In this document: in pieces, positions 1-9,098 of the stretch
Position numbering within the stretch: the first letter of the stretch is position 1
How the letters are laid out: each line of letters starts with the position of its first letter
NCBI RefSeq assembly: GCF_013277515.1
Contig: NZ_VMNB01000003.1
Span: 262,232 to 316,460 of the forward strand
Reading direction: 5' to 3'
DNA: 54,229 bases
Source: Streptococcus sp. k-402
Lineage (GTDB): Bacteria > Bacillota > Bacilli > Lactobacillales > Streptococcaceae
Made by a program: the position numbers and the translations under genes
Notes under the pieces: model-generated
Told to the model about the DNA's origin: nothing
What the model saw: the letters and a program-made list of their open reading frames with translations, nothing else
Databases searched by the model: none

Positions 1-15
1 GATTTTCATTGAGTA
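1..15. repeat. Partial BOX element (boxC end)
   Basis: The first 15 bases match the outer boxC end of the complete BOX copies at 27499, 29507 and 43574. The rest of the element lies outside the window. From here to adk (16-155) there is an untranslated stretch with a short inverted repeat around 51-70 (AAACTC/GAGTTT) and no gene. Confidence 0.8.
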
Positions 16-155
16 TGAAGCAGTAAATGCTGAGGGAGTGGAGGTTTAAACTCTGACATTTGTGAGAGTTTGGTCTCCCCTCTTCTATTTTGTTTTTAAA
101 TAGGGGTGAAAAGACTTTTTGCTTCTATTTAAAAATAAAATAAGGAGATCAAATC

Positions 156-794
156 ATGAATCTTTTGATTATGGGCTTACCTGGTGCAGGTAAGGGAACT
201 CAAGCAGCAAAAATCGTAGAACAATTCCATGTTGCACATATCTCAACAGGTGATATGTTCCGTGCTGCTATGGCAAATCAAACTGAAATGGGTGTTCTTG
301 CTAAGTCATATATTGACAAGGGTGAATTGGTTCCTGACGAAGTTACAAATGGGATCGTAAAAGAACGTCTTTCACAAGATGATATTAAAGAAACAGGATT
401 CTTGTTGGATGGTTACCCACGTACGATCGAACAAGCTCATGCCTTGGACAAAACATTGGCTGAACTTGGCATCGAACTAGAAGGTGTTATTAACATCGAA
501 GTGAATCCAGACAGCCTCTTGGAACGTTTGAGTGGCCGTATCATCCACCGCGTAACTGGAGAAACTTTCCACAAGGTCTTTAACCCACCAGTTGACTATA
601 AAGAAGAAGATTACTACCAACGTGAAGATGATAAGCCTGAGACAGTCAAACGTCGTTTGGATGTGAATATTGCTCAAGGAGAACCAATCATTGTTCACTA
701 CCGTGCCAAAGGTTTGGTTCATGACATCGAAGGTAATCAAGATATCAATGATGTCTTCTCAGATATTGAAAAAGTATTGACAAATTTGAAATAA
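156..794 (+). CDS. adk: Adenylate kinase
   Basis: Cytosolic adenylate kinase (ATP + AMP = 2 ADP), 212 aa, the family's usual bacterial length. The N-terminal P-loop reads GLPGAGKGT (residues 7-15), followed by the AMP-binding STGDMFR (about 30-36) and the DGYPRT motif (about 85-90). The LID region (about 122-159) contains no cysteine, so this is the zinc-free type usual in streptococci. The start follows AAGGAGATC. In streptococci adk normally sits between secY and infA. Here the upstream side ends in a BOX element and secY is not visible. The following infA starts after about 115 nt with no clear terminator between, so co-transcription is likely. Confidence 0.98.
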   Translation: MNLLIMGLPGAGKGTQAAKIVEQFHVAHISTGDMFRAAMANQTEMGVLAKSYIDKGELVPDEVTNGIVKERLSQDDIKETGFLLDGYPRTIEQAHALDKTLAELGIELEGVINIEVNPDSLLERLSGRIIHRVTGETFHKVFNPPVDYKEEDYYQREDDKPETVKRRLDVNIAQGEPIIVHYRAKGLVHDIEGNQDINDVFSDIEKVLTNLK

Positions 795-910
795 AGCGTT
801 TTTCACACTTGCAAAAATCCGCTACAAATGTTATACTGAGATAGTCTGACTTATAATTGTTGTCTCTGTGTCTAGAGGCATCGAATCGAAATTTATGGAG
901 GTGCTTTTGC

Positions 911-1129
911 GTGGCAAAAGACGATGTGATTGAAGTTGAAGGCAAAGTAGTTGATACAATGCCGAATGCAATGTTTACGGTTGAACTTGAAAATGGACAT
1001 CAGATTTTAGCAACAGTTTCTGGTAAAATTCGTAAAAACTATATTCGTATTTTAGCGGGAGATCGTGTTACTGTCGAAATGAGTCCATATGACTTGACAC
1101 GTGGACGTATCACTTACCGCTTTAAATAA
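911..1129 (+). CDS. infA: Translation initiation factor IF-1
   Basis: 72-residue IF-1, an OB-fold (S1-like) protein that binds the 30S A-site region during initiation. The frame is open upstream to an ATG at 857, but I chose the GTG at 911. It follows TATGGAGGTGC at good spacing, and the product then begins [13 protein letters not shown] and has the standard length of 72 aa. The conserved end GRITYRFK is present. It precedes rpmJ in the classic infA-rpmJ-rpsM-rpsK-rpoA-rplQ order. Confidence 0.97.
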   Translation: MAKDDVIEVEGKVVDTMPNAMFTVELENGHQILATVSGKIRKNYIRILAGDRVTVEMSPYDLTRGRITYRFK

Positions 1130-1153
1130 TCGAAAAACTTGGAGGGATAAGAA

Positions 1154-1270
1154 ATGAAAGTAAGACCATCGGTCAAACCAATTTGCGAATACTGTAAAGT
1201 TATTCGTCGTAATGGTCGTGTTATGGTAATTTGCCCAGCAAATCCAAAACACAAACAACGTCAAGGATAA
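1154..1270 (+). CDS. rpmJ: 50S ribosomal protein L36
   Basis: 38-residue L36. It begins [19 protein letters not shown] and ends KHKQRQG, with the zinc-ribbon ligands intact (C11, C14, C27 and H33), so this is the zinc-binding (C+) paralogue. The Shine-Dalgarno GGAGGG lies 7 nt before the ATG. It sits in the gap between infA and rpsM, 24 nt after infA. Confidence 0.97.
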
Positions 1271-1287
1271 GATAGAAAGGAGAAAAC

Positions 1288-1653
1288 ATGGCTCGTATTG
1301 CTGGAGTTGACATTCCAAATGACAAACGCGTAGTAATCTCATTGACTTATGTTTATGGTATCGGACTTGCAACATCTAAGAAAATTTTGGCTGCTGCTGG
1401 AATCTCAGAAGATGTTCGTGTACGTGATCTTACATCAGATCAAGAAGATGCTATCCGTCGTGAAGTGGATGCAATCAAAGTTGAAGGTGACCTTCGTCGT
1501 GAAGTAAACTTGAACATCAAACGTTTGATGGAAATCGGTTCATACCGTGGTATCCGTCACCGTCGTGGACTTCCTGTCCGTGGACAAAACACTAAAAACA
1601 ACGCTCGCACTCGTAAAGGTAAAGCTGTTGCGATTGCTGGTAAGAAAAAATAA
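1288..1653 (+). CDS. rpsM: 30S ribosomal protein S13
   Basis: 121-residue S13, a protein of the 30S head that contacts the P-site tRNA and the 50S bridge. It starts [16 protein letters not shown], contains the helix-two-turn-helix region [12 protein letters not shown], and has the basic C-terminal tail ([15 protein letters not shown]) that reaches into the P site. RBS is AAAGGAG. The gap to rpsK is 17 nt. Confidence 0.98.
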
Positions 1654-1670
1654 TATAGGAGGTAAAAGTC

Positions 1671-2054
1671 TTGGCTAAACCAACACGTAAACGTCGTGTG
1701 AAAAAGAATATCGAATCTGGTATTGCTCATATTCACGCTACATTTAATAACACTATTGTTATGATTACTGATGTGCATGGTAATGCAATTGCTTGGTCAT
1801 CAGCTGGTGCTCTTGGTTTCAAAGGTTCTCGTAAATCTACACCATTCGCTGCTCAAATGGCTTCTGAAGCTGCTGCTAAATCTGCACAAGAACACGGTCT
1901 TAAATCAGTTGAAGTTACTGTAAAAGGTCCAGGTTCTGGTCGTGAGTCAGCTATTCGTGCGCTTGCTGCCGCTGGTCTTGAAGTAACAGCAATTCGTGAT
2001 GTGACTCCAGTGCCACACAATGGTGCTCGTCCTCCAAAACGTCGCCGTGTATAA
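1671..2054 (+). CDS. rpsK: 30S ribosomal protein S11
   Basis: 127-residue S11 of the 30S platform. The start is TTG, preceded by a very strong AGGAGG. The product begins with [12 protein letters not shown] after the initiator, contains the conserved [11 protein letters not shown] and [13 protein letters not shown] segments, and ends [14 protein letters not shown] is unusual but conserved in streptococcal rpsK. It lies directly upstream of rpoA in the operon. Confidence 0.98.
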
Positions 2055-2096
2055 TCATCGCATTACACTGCTTTTCGTTTAAGAGGGAGTAACTAA

Positions 2097-3032
2097 ATGA
2101 TCGAGTTTGAAAAACCAAATATAACAAAAATTGATGAAAATAAAGATTATGGCAAGTTTGTAATCGAACCACTTGAACGTGGTTACGGTACAACTCTTGG
2201 TAACTCTCTTCGTCGTGTACTTCTAGCTTCTCTACCAGGAGCAGCTGTGACATCTATCAACATTGATGGTGTGTTACATGAGTTTGACACAGTTCCAGGT
2301 GTTCGTGAAGACGTGATGCAAATCATTCTGAACATTAAAGGAATTGCAGTGAAATCGTACGTTGAAGACGAAAAAATCATCGAACTGGATGTTGAAGGTC
2401 CTGCTGAAGTAACAGCTGGTGACATTTTGACAGATAGCGATATTGAAATTGTAAATCCAGATCATTATCTCTTTACAATCGGTGAAGGTTCTTCTCTAAA
2501 AGCGACTATGACTGTTAACAGTGGTCGTGGATATGTACCTGCTGATGAAAATAAAAAGGATAATGCACCAGTTGGAACACTTGCTGTAGATTCTATTTAT
2601 ACACCAGTTACAAAAGTCAACTATCAAGTGGAACCTGCTCGTGTAGGTAGCAATGATGGATTTGACAAATTAACCCTTGAAATCTTGACAAATGGAACAA
2701 TTATTCCAGAAGATGCTTTAGGGCTTTCAGCACGTATTTTGACAGAACATCTTGATTTGTTTACAAATCTTACTGAGATTGCTAAGTCAACTGAAGTGAT
2801 GAAAGAAGCTGACACTGAATCTGACGACCGTATTTTGGATCGTACGATTGAGGAACTGGACTTGTCTGTGCGTTCATACAACTGTTTGAAACGTGCCGGT
2901 ATCAATACTGTGCATGATTTGACAGAAAAATCTGAAGCAGAGATGATGAAAGTACGAAATCTTGGACGCAAGAGTTTGGAAGAAGTGAAACTCAAACTCA
3001 TTGATTTGGGTCTTGGATTAAAAGATAAATAA
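2097..3032 (+). CDS. rpoA: RNA polymerase subunit alpha
   Basis: 311-residue alpha subunit. The N-terminal dimerisation domain (about 1-230) contains [21 protein letters not shown], the alpha-NTD signature. A linker (about 230-250) leads to the C-terminal domain ([19 protein letters not shown] and [13 protein letters not shown]) that binds UP elements and activators such as CiaR and SorC-type factors. The beta and beta' partners are encoded at the other end of this window. The gene is 11 nt upstream of rplQ. Confidence 0.98.
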
Positions 3033-3043
3033 AGGAGGAATAC

Positions 3044-3430
3044 ATGGCTTACCGTAAACTAGGACGCACTAGCTCACAACGTAAAGCAATGCTTCGCGAT
3101 TTGACAACGGACCTTTTGATCAACGAATCAATCGTGACAACTGAAGCTCGTGCTAAAGAAATCCGTAAAACTGTTGAAAAAATGATTACTCTAGGTAAAC
3201 GTGGTGATTTGCATGCACGTCGTCAAGCAGCTGCTTTCGTACGTAATGAAATCGCATCTGAAAACTATGATGAAGCAACTGATAAGTACACTTCTACTAC
3301 AGCACTTCAAAAATTATTCTCAGAAATCGCACCTCGTTATGCTGAACGTAACGGTGGATACACTCGTATCCTTAAAACTGAACCACGTCGTGGTGATGCA
3401 GCGCCAATGGCGATCATCGAATTAGTATAA
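3044..3430 (+). CDS. rplQ: 50S ribosomal protein L17
   Basis: 128-residue L17, near the exit tunnel of the 50S subunit. It begins [20 protein letters not shown] and ends [13 protein letters not shown], the usual full length. RBS is AAAGGAGG. It is the last gene of the ribosomal protein/alpha operon and is followed by a structured RNA and a terminator. Confidence 0.98.
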   Translation: MAYRKLGRTSSQRKAMLRDLTTDLLINESIVTTEARAKEIRKTVEKMITLGKRGDLHARRQAAAFVRNEIASENYDEATDKYTSTTALQKLFSEIAPRYAERNGGYTRILKTEPRRGDAAPMAIIELV

Positions 3431-3443
3431 AATCATCAATTTT

Positions 3444-3540
3444 GTTGAGTGTTATGATGATGGAGTCTTGTGCTCTTAGTCTAGCTCTGGTCTACCGCTA
3501 GGATTTCGGTCCTAGCGGGAACACTCATCATAAGTTGGGA
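3444..3540 (+). ncRNA. L17 downstream element (L17DE-type 3' structured RNA)
   Basis: Directly after rplQ is a dense set of inverted repeats. GAGTGTT (3447-3453) pairs with AACACTC (3520-3526), TTATGATGA (3452-3460) pairs with TCATCATAA (3526-3534), and a strong inner hairpin is formed by CCGCTAGGA and TCCTAGCGG around a TTTCGG loop (3495-3518). Position and content fit the L17DE motif described in the 3' UTR of rplQ operons of Lactobacillales. I name it from memory of position and structure, not from a covariance search. Its function is unknown. Confidence 0.75.
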
Positions 3541-3546
3541 TAGTAG

Positions 3547-3603
3547 ACGCTTGTTTACGAAATTGTTTTTTGCTTAAGAACAACTTCGTAAGCAGGCGTT
3601 TTT
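3547..3603 (+). terminator. Intrinsic terminator of the ribosomal protein/rpoA operon
   Basis: A long stem pairs the ACGC...TTTACGAA arm (3547-3561) with the TTCGTAA...GGCGT arm (3585-3599), followed by a T run. It closes the rplQ 3' region. Confidence 0.8.
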
Positions 3604-3694
3604 GAGTATTTTCGTTAGAATTATGCTATACTATTTGAAAAGAATCCTGTTTAATGTTCAGGTTTCTTATTTTAAGAAGAATTGGAGTTTGCTT

Positions 3695-3961
3695 ATGAAA
3701 GCGATTATAACTGTTGTTGGTAAAGATAAATCTGGAATTGTTGCAGGTGTTTCTGGTAAAATTGCAGAATTGGGTTTGAACATAGACGATATTTCTCAAA
3801 CTGTCTTAGATGAATATTTCACGATGATGGCTGTCGTCTCTAGTGATAAAAAGCAAGATTTTACTTATCTGAGAAATGAGTTTGAAACTTTTGGGCAAAT
3901 TTTAAATGTGAAAATCAACATTCAGAGTGCAGCGATTTTCGAAGCTATGTATAATATCTAG
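3695..3961 (+). CDS. ACT-domain protein (UPF0237)
   Basis: 88-residue stand-alone ACT domain, probably a small-molecule-sensing regulatory protein, of the UPF0237 family. It begins MKAIITVVGKDKSGIVAGVS; the GKDKSGI turn is typical of the ligand-binding ACT loop. The frame is open upstream to 3602, but ATG 3695 gives the family length and has a TTGGAG ribosome site. Only 9 nt separate it from the UPF0210 gene, a pairing conserved across Firmicutes, so the two probably act together. The ligand is unknown. Confidence 0.9.
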   Translation: MKAIITVVGKDKSGIVAGVSGKIAELGLNIDDISQTVLDEYFTMMAVVSSDKKQDFTYLRNEFETFGQILNVKINIQSAAIFEAMYNI

Positions 3962-3970
3962 GAGGTGCAC

Positions 3971-5308
3971 ATGGATATTAGACAAGTTACTGAAACCATT
4001 GCCATGATTGAGGAGCAAAACTTCGATATTAGAACCATTACCATGGGGATTTCCCTTTTAGACTGTATCGATCCAGATATCAATCGTGCTGCGGAGAAAA
4101 TTTATCAAAAGATAACGATCAAGGCGGCTAATTTAGTGGCTGTTGGTGATGAAATTGCAGCTGAGTTGGGAATTCCAATCGTTAATAAGCGTGTATCGGT
4201 GACACCTATTTCTTTGATTGGAGCAGCGACAGATGCGACAGACTATGTAGTTCTGGCAAAAGCGCTTGATAAGGCTGCGAAAGAAATCGGTGTGGATTTT
4301 ATTGGTGGTTTCTCTGCCTTGGTACAAAAGGGGTACCAAAAGGGAGATGAGATTCTCATCAATTCTATTCCTCGTGCTTTGGCTGAAACGGACAAGGTCT
4401 GCTCGTCAGTCAATATCGGCTCAACAAAGTCTGGTATCAATATGACGGCTGTGGCGGATATGGGACGAGTTATCAAGGAAACGGCTAATCTATCAGATAT
4501 GGGAGCGGCCAAGTTGGTTGTGTTCGCTAATGCTGTTGAGGACAATCCATTTATGGCTGGTGCCTTCCATGGTGTTGGGGAAGCAGATGTTATCATCAAT
4601 GTCGGAGTTTCTGGTCCTGGCGTGGTCAAGCGTGCCTTGGAAAAAGTTCGTGGACAGAGCTTTGATGTAGTAGCAGAAACAGTTAAGAAAACTGCCTTTA
4701 AAATCACTCGTATCGGTCAATTGGTTGGTCAGTTGGCCAGTGAGAGACTGGGTGTGGAGTTTGGTATTGTGGACTTGAGTTTGGCGCCAACTCCTGCGGT
4801 TGGAGATTCTGTTGCACGTGTCCTTGAAGAAATGGGGCTAGAAACAGTTGGTACGCACGGAACGACGGCTGCCTTGGCTCTCTTGAATGACCAAGTTAAG
4901 AAGGGTGGAGTGATGGCCTGCAACCAAGTTGGTGGTTTGTCTGGTGCCTTTATCCCTGTTTCTGAGGATGAGGGGATGATTGCTGCAGTGCAAAATGGCT
5001 CTCTTAATTTGGAAAAACTAGAAGCTATGACGGCTATCTGTTCTGTTGGTTTGGATATGATTGCTATACCAGAAGATACGCCTGCTGAAACCATTGCGGC
5101 TATGATTGCAGATGAGGCTGCAATTGGTGTCATTAATATGAAAACAACGGCTGTTCGTATCATTCCAAAAGGAAAAGAAGGCGATATGATTGAATTTGGT
5201 GGCCTATTAGGAACTGCACCCGTTATGAAGGTCAATGAGGCTTCGTCTGTTGATTTCATCTCTCGTGGAGGACAAATCCCAGCACCAATTCATAGTTTTA
5301 AAAATTAA
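3971..5308 (+). CDS. UPF0210 (DUF711) family protein
   Basis: 445-residue cytosolic protein of the UPF0210/DUF711 family. I chose ATG 3971 because GGAGG sits 5 nt upstream; the alternative GTG at 3965 would overlap that ribosome site. Glycine-rich stretches such as [12 protein letters not shown] and [21 protein letters not shown] are visible. The family is distantly related to glycyl-radical/PFL-like folds by structure, but I see no glycyl-radical motif. Function is not established. It is translationally coupled to the ACT protein. Confidence 0.9.
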   Translation: MDIRQVTETIAMIEEQNFDIRTITMGISLLDCIDPDINRAAEKIYQKITIKAANLVAVGDEIAAELGIPIVNKRVSVTPISLIGAATDATDYVVLAKALDKAAKEIGVDFIGGFSALVQKGYQKGDEILINSIPRALAETDKVCSSVNIGSTKSGINMTAVADMGRVIKETANLSDMGAAKLVVFANAVEDNPFMAGAFHGVGEADVIINVGVSGPGVVKRALEKVRGQSFDVVAETVKKTAFKITRIGQLVGQLASERLGVEFGIVDLSLAPTPAVGDSVARVLEEMGLETVGTHGTTAALALLNDQVKKGGVMACNQVGGLSGAFIPVSEDEGMIAAVQNGSLNLEKLEAMTAICSVGLDMIAIPEDTPAETIAAMIADEAAIGVINMKTTAVRIIPKGKEGDMIEFGGLLGTAPVMKVNEASSVDFISRGGQIPAPIHSFKN

Positions 5309-5323
5309 GAAAATAGGAGAAAT

Positions 5324-5356
5324 TTTAAGTTCTATTTAAGGTTGGATGTGTATACT
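5324..5356 (+). promoter_or_regulatory. CiaR-dependent promoter (csRNA gene a)
   Basis: A perfect CiaR direct repeat TTTAAG-N5-TTTAAG (5324-5340) is followed after exactly 10 nt by the -10 TATACT (5351-5356). The same 10-nt spacing occurs at the three other csRNA promoters of this window. CiaR of the CiaRH two-component system activates such promoters. Confidence 0.9.
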
Positions 5357-5362
5357 ATAATC

Positions 5363-5513
5363 ATTAAATAAAGACCTCCTAATATTATTTGAAACAGATA
5401 ACACTGATTTAGTTTGAATTTGATTTTCATCTAATATCTTTATTTAATAGAACTCCTAAACTTTTTCATAATAATCTCCTGCAAAAGTCACCTGTCTGGG
5501 TGGCTTTTGTTTT
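5363..5513 (+). ncRNA. Cia-dependent small RNA (csRNA, long form)
   Basis: Roughly 150-nt small RNA from just after the CiaR promoter to a terminator (AAAGTCACC...GGGTGGCTTTTG plus T run). It contains the anti-Shine-Dalgarno-like ACCTCCT and TCTCCT stretches shared by all csRNAs, used in these RNAs to pair with translation start regions of target mRNAs. It is longer than the other three copies because of an AT-rich insert of about 55 nt. In pneumococcus the family is named ccnA-E; I do not assign the letter. Confidence 0.88.
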
Positions 5514-5552
5514 ATCATCCATGATATAATAGAAGCAAACGGAGGACGGAAA

Positions 5553-6245
5553 ATGGTAAAAGTACGATTGTATTTGGTACGTCATGGCAAGACCATGTTT
5601 AACACGATTGGTCGCGCGCAAGGTTGGAGCGATACTCCCTTAACAGCTGAAGGTGAGAGAGGGATTCAAGAATTAGGAATCGGTTTGCGAGAATCTGGTC
5701 TACAGTTTGAGCGTGCTTATTCCAGTGATTCTGGTCGCACCATTCAGACTATGGGAATTATCCTTGATGAACTTGGCCTGCAGGGGAAAATCCCTTATCG
5801 CATGGACAAGCGTATCAGAGAATGGTGTTTTGGTAGCTTTGACGGAGCTTACGATGGCGATCTTTTCATGGGCATTATTCCTCGTATCTTTAATGTGGAC
5901 CACGTTCACCAATTGTCTTATGCTGAACTGGCTGAGGGCTTGGTAGAGGTTGATACAGCTGGTTGGGCTGAAGGTTGGGAAAAACTCAGTGGTCGAATCA
6001 AGGAAGGTTTTGAAGCGATTGCCAAAGAAATGGAAGAGCAAGGTGGGGGCAATGCTCTTGTCGTGAGTCACGGAATGACTATTGGAACCATTGTTTATCT
6101 GATCAATGGTATGCATCCGCATGGTCTCGATAATGGTAGCGTGACAATTCTTGAATATGAGGACGGTCAGTTTAGCGTTGAGGTTGTCGGCGATCGTAGT
6201 TACCGAGAACTAGGACGGGAGAAGATGGAGGAAGCCTCTATTTAA
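5553..6245 (+). CDS. Histidine phosphatase / phosphoglycerate mutase family protein
   Basis: 230 aa, cytosolic. The N-terminal LYLVRHGKTMFN carries the catalytic RHG motif of the histidine phosphatase superfamily, and VVSHGMTIG supplies the second catalytic histidine near residue 170. A short insert in the middle (GDLFMGIIPRIFNVDHV) replaces the typical dPGM region. True glycolytic mutase activity is therefore doubtful; a small phosphatase role is equally possible. The start follows CGGAGGACGG. A TATAAT sequence lies about 25 nt upstream, giving it its own promoter after the csRNA. Confidence 0.88.
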   Translation: MVKVRLYLVRHGKTMFNTIGRAQGWSDTPLTAEGERGIQELGIGLRESGLQFERAYSSDSGRTIQTMGIILDELGLQGKIPYRMDKRIREWCFGSFDGAYDGDLFMGIIPRIFNVDHVHQLSYAELAEGLVEVDTAGWAEGWEKLSGRIKEGFEAIAKEMEEQGGGNALVVSHGMTIGTIVYLINGMHPHGLDNGSVTILEYEDGQFSVEVVGDRSYRELGREKMEEASI

Positions 6246-6302
6246 TCAGTCTAGACTTGCTTGCTCTGAACTAGGGATTTGATAAGAATATCAAGACAAG
6301 AA

Positions 6303-6337
6303 AAAACAGCCGAGGGTAATCCTTTCGGCTGTTTTTG
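6303..6337. terminator. Bidirectional terminator
   Basis: AACAGCCGA and TCGGCTGTT form the stem, with A and T runs on both sides. It serves the phosphatase gene on the plus strand and the ABC permease on the minus strand. Confidence 0.85.
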
Positions 6338-6346
6338 ATGGGGAAA

Positions 6347-8005
6347 CTAAAGTGTAATGCTATTGCTTTTAGAGATTTTCATAAACAAGAGCAAGGAAGC
6401 TACTGTTAGAATAGTCAAGATAGTTGACAAGGCTGCGGCTACACCGTAATTTCCTCTGAGAACCTCTGTATAAATGGCTACAGTCATTGTTCTTGTTTTG
6501 ACATTGTAGAGGAGGATAGAAGTGGAGAGCTCTGAAATCATTGTGACCCAAGATAGGATGGCTCCAGAAATGATACCAGATAGCATCATTGGAGTTGTAA
6601 TCTTAGCAAAGGTATTGAGACGACTACTTCCTAAGCTTTCAGCGGCTTCTTCAATACTTGGGGCTATTTGTTGCAAGCTAGCAACAGATGAGCGAATAGT
6701 ATAAGGTAATCTTCTGACAGATAGGGACATAATCAAGATGAAAGCAGTTCCTGTAATCATAAGAAATCCACTTCCAAATAGGCCAGTATTGAAGGAAGAA
6801 ATGAAGGCAATCCCTAGAACGGTTCCTGGTACAATATAAGGGACCATACTGAGGCTGTCAATTAAGTTTGTAAACAAATTCCGTTTTCTAACAGCTAGGT
6901 AGGAGATAAATGTTGCGAAAAGGACAACTAGGACTAAGGCAATCAAAGGGATACGAATAGTATTGAAAATAGCAGATCCCATACGATTGAAAGCTACCTT
7001 GTAACTGTTTAGAGAATAGCCTTTGACAAATACCATACCTGATGTTTTTAGGAAAGAGGTATAAATCAAGTAGATTTGAGGTAAAACAGAGATAAAGATA
7101 ATTCCGTAGACTGTTGCATAAATGGCAGCCATTTTTCCTTTTGTAGTTTTTTTAGGCTCAATTGGATGGAGCGAATTCATGCTGAAACTGTAGCGGTTTG
7201 CAATGTATTTTTGGATAAGGAAAATCGCCAAGGCAATGATAATCGCCATAATGGCTAAAGCAGATGCAAAAGCAGAATTTCCTCCAACCTCGCTAATGAA
7301 TTGGGTATAAATCAGGACAGGGAAAGTCCGATATCCTTCGCCAATCAACATAGGTGTTCCAAAGTCTGAGAATGCTCTCATAAATACAAGCAGGGCAGCA
7401 GCTAGTAAGGTTGGAACGAGGAGAGGTAAAACAACCGTTACGATACGCTTAAATCCGAAGGACCCCATGCTTTCAGCGGCTTCAAGTAGGGAATTGTCAA
7501 TGCTTTTCATTGTTCCAGCAACGTATAGAAATACCAGTGGGAATAGTTGCAGTGTAAAGACAAGTACAATTCCTTTGAATCCATAAATATCGATAGCTGG
7601 AAGATGAAGGGTATTTGTCAGGAATTTAGTAATGACCCCATTTCGTCCCAGCAAGAGAATCCAGGAGTAGGCTCCCACGAAAGGAGCTGACATGGAAGCA
7701 ATGATAATCAATATTTGTAGAAATTTCTTCCCCTTGAAGTCATACATAGAGAAGAGATAAGCTAATAGGGTTCCTACAACTAAGGAAGTGACAGTAGCGG
7801 TAATGGAAACCTTGAAACTGTTGACAAGTGTCTCAGAGTAGTAGGCTTTACCAAAGAAAGTGACAAAATTAGCTAGTGAGAATTGCCCTTCATGTATAAG
7901 TGCTTGCTTGAGCACGGTAACGATAGGATAAACGAGAAAGACAAGATAGGTAAGAAAGATGAAGAAAGAGGAGGCTGTCCAAATATTTAGTTTTTTACGT
8001 TCCAT
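6347..8005 (-). CDS. ABC transporter permease (iron/FbpB- or AfuB-like, fused)
   Basis: 552-residue membrane protein with two homologous permease halves, each with about six hydrophobic segments. Two inner-membrane EAA loops are visible: EAAESMGSFGFKRIVTVVLP in the first half and EEAAESLGSSRLNTFAKITTP in the second. This is the fused permease layout of the FbpB/AfuB family. Its start overlaps the end of the ATPase gene by 11 nt, so the two are translationally coupled. Pneumococcal annotation calls the homologous locus an iron (Pit) transporter. The substrate is uncertain here (see the binding protein). Confidence 0.93.
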   Translation of the reverse strand: MERKKLNIWTASSFFIFLTYLVFLVYPIVTVLKQALIHEGQFSLANFVTFFGKAYYSETLVNSFKVSITATVTSLVVGTLLAYLFSMYDFKGKKFLQILIIIASMSAPFVGAYSWILLLGRNGVITKFLTNTLHLPAIDIYGFKGIVLVFTLQLFPLVFLYVAGTMKSIDNSLLEAAESMGSFGFKRIVTVVLPLLVPTLLAAALLVFMRAFSDFGTPMLIGEGYRTFPVLIYTQFISEVGGNSAFASALAIMAIIIALAIFLIQKYIANRYSFSMNSLHPIEPKKTTKGKMAAIYATVYGIIFISVLPQIYLIYTSFLKTSGMVFVKGYSLNSYKVAFNRMGSAIFNTIRIPLIALVLVVLFATFISYLAVRKRNLFTNLIDSLSMVPYIVPGTVLGIAFISSFNTGLFGSGFLMITGTAFILIMSLSVRRLPYTIRSSVASLQQIAPSIEEAAESLGSSRLNTFAKITTPMMLSGIISGAILSWVTMISELSTSILLYNVKTRTMTVAIYTEVLRGNYGVAAALSTILTILTVASLLLFMKISKSNSITL

Positions 8006-9086
8006 GGTTGACTCCTTTTATCAGGTTTTGGGAACCATCTGCAGAAAAGACGTTTAATTTTTGGGTATTGATTCGTAGACGAATACGATCGCCTTTTTGT
8101 AGATCTTCTTCAAAAGTTGATTCTTCACTAACTTGAATTTTTGAGGCAAAGCCTGTCTCGATGAAATACTCCGTATTTAGTCCAAGATAGACGCTATCGC
8201 TAATAGTTCCTTCAATATCTCCAGATTCATCTTTGATAAATTCTTCTGGACGAATGCTTACATGAATAGCTTGTGCCTCAGCATGATCAAGAGCTGGCAT
8301 TCGAAGGGCATAGCCATCTGAAAAGACGATATAAGCGCCATCGCTCCGTTTTTCGAGATTGGCAGGGATAATATTTGTGCGTCCGATAAAGGTTGCTACA
8401 AACTCATTAGCTGGTTTATGATAGAGTTCTTTTGGTCGGCCGATTTGTTGGATCACCCCATCTTTCATAACAGCAATTTGGTCTGAAATAGCCATAGCTT
8501 CTTCTTGGTCGTGGGTCACATAAACAGTTGTAATTCCCACTTCGTGTTGGATTTCTCGAATAGCTTGACGCATATCCAAGCGAAGTTTGGCATCTAGGTT
8601 ACTAAGTGGTTCGTCCATGAGGAGAACACTTGGATTAACTGCTAAGGCACGTGCCAAGGCGACACGTTGTTGTTGTCCACCACTGAGTTTATCGGGCTTC
8701 CGATCCGCATATTGAGCAATTTGCATGAGTTCAAGATATTTATTGGTCTGTTGGATCAATTCTTCTTTAGGGACTTTCTTTTGCTTGAGACCAAAAGCAA
8801 CATTATCTCGAACAGTCAAATGTGGGAAAATAGCGTAGTTTTGGAAAACCATCCCGATATTGCGTTTGCTGGGTTCCATATTATTGATTTTTGTATCATC
8901 GAAGTAAAATTCTCCGCCTTCGATACTGTTGAAACCTGCAATCATACGAAGAAGGGTCGTTTTCCCACACCCTGAAGGCCCAAGAAGGGTAAAGAGACTT
9001 CCTTTTGGAATTGTAATGTTCAAATTCTCAATAACAGGGACATCGTGGTAGATTTTTTTGGCGTTAATAATTTTGATCTCACTCAT
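7995..9086 (-). CDS. ABC transporter ATP-binding protein
   Basis: 363 aa, cytosolic ATPase. Walker [10 protein letters not shown] (about 34-42), signature [15 protein letters not shown] (about 133-147), Walker [13 protein letters not shown] and the H-loop VTHD are all intact. A C-terminal TOBE-like domain (about 240-360; [13 protein letters not shown] region) is typical of the CUT1/FbpC/PotA group with regulatory tails. It is the middle gene of a binding protein-ATPase-permease operon with 12 nt to the binding protein gene. It powers uptake of whatever the lipoprotein binds. Confidence 0.95.
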   Translation of the reverse strand: MSEIKIINAKKIYHDVPVIENLNITIPKGSLFTLLGPSGCGKTTLLRMIAGFNSIEGGEFYFDDTKINNMEPSKRNIGMVFQNYAIFPHLTVRDNVAFGLKQKKVPKEELIQQTNKYLELMQIAQYADRKPDKLSGGQQQRVALARALAVNPSVLLMDEPLSNLDAKLRLDMRQAIREIQHEVGITTVYVTHDQEEAMAISDQIAVMKDGVIQQIGRPKELYHKPANEFVATFIGRTNIIPANLEKRSDGAYIVFSDGYALRMPALDHAEAQAIHVSIRPEEFIKDESGDIEGTISDSVYLGLNTEYFIETGFASKIQVSEESTFEEDLQKGDRIRLRINTQKLNVFSADGSQNLIKGVNHGT

Positions 9087-9098
9087 AGTGAACCTCTT

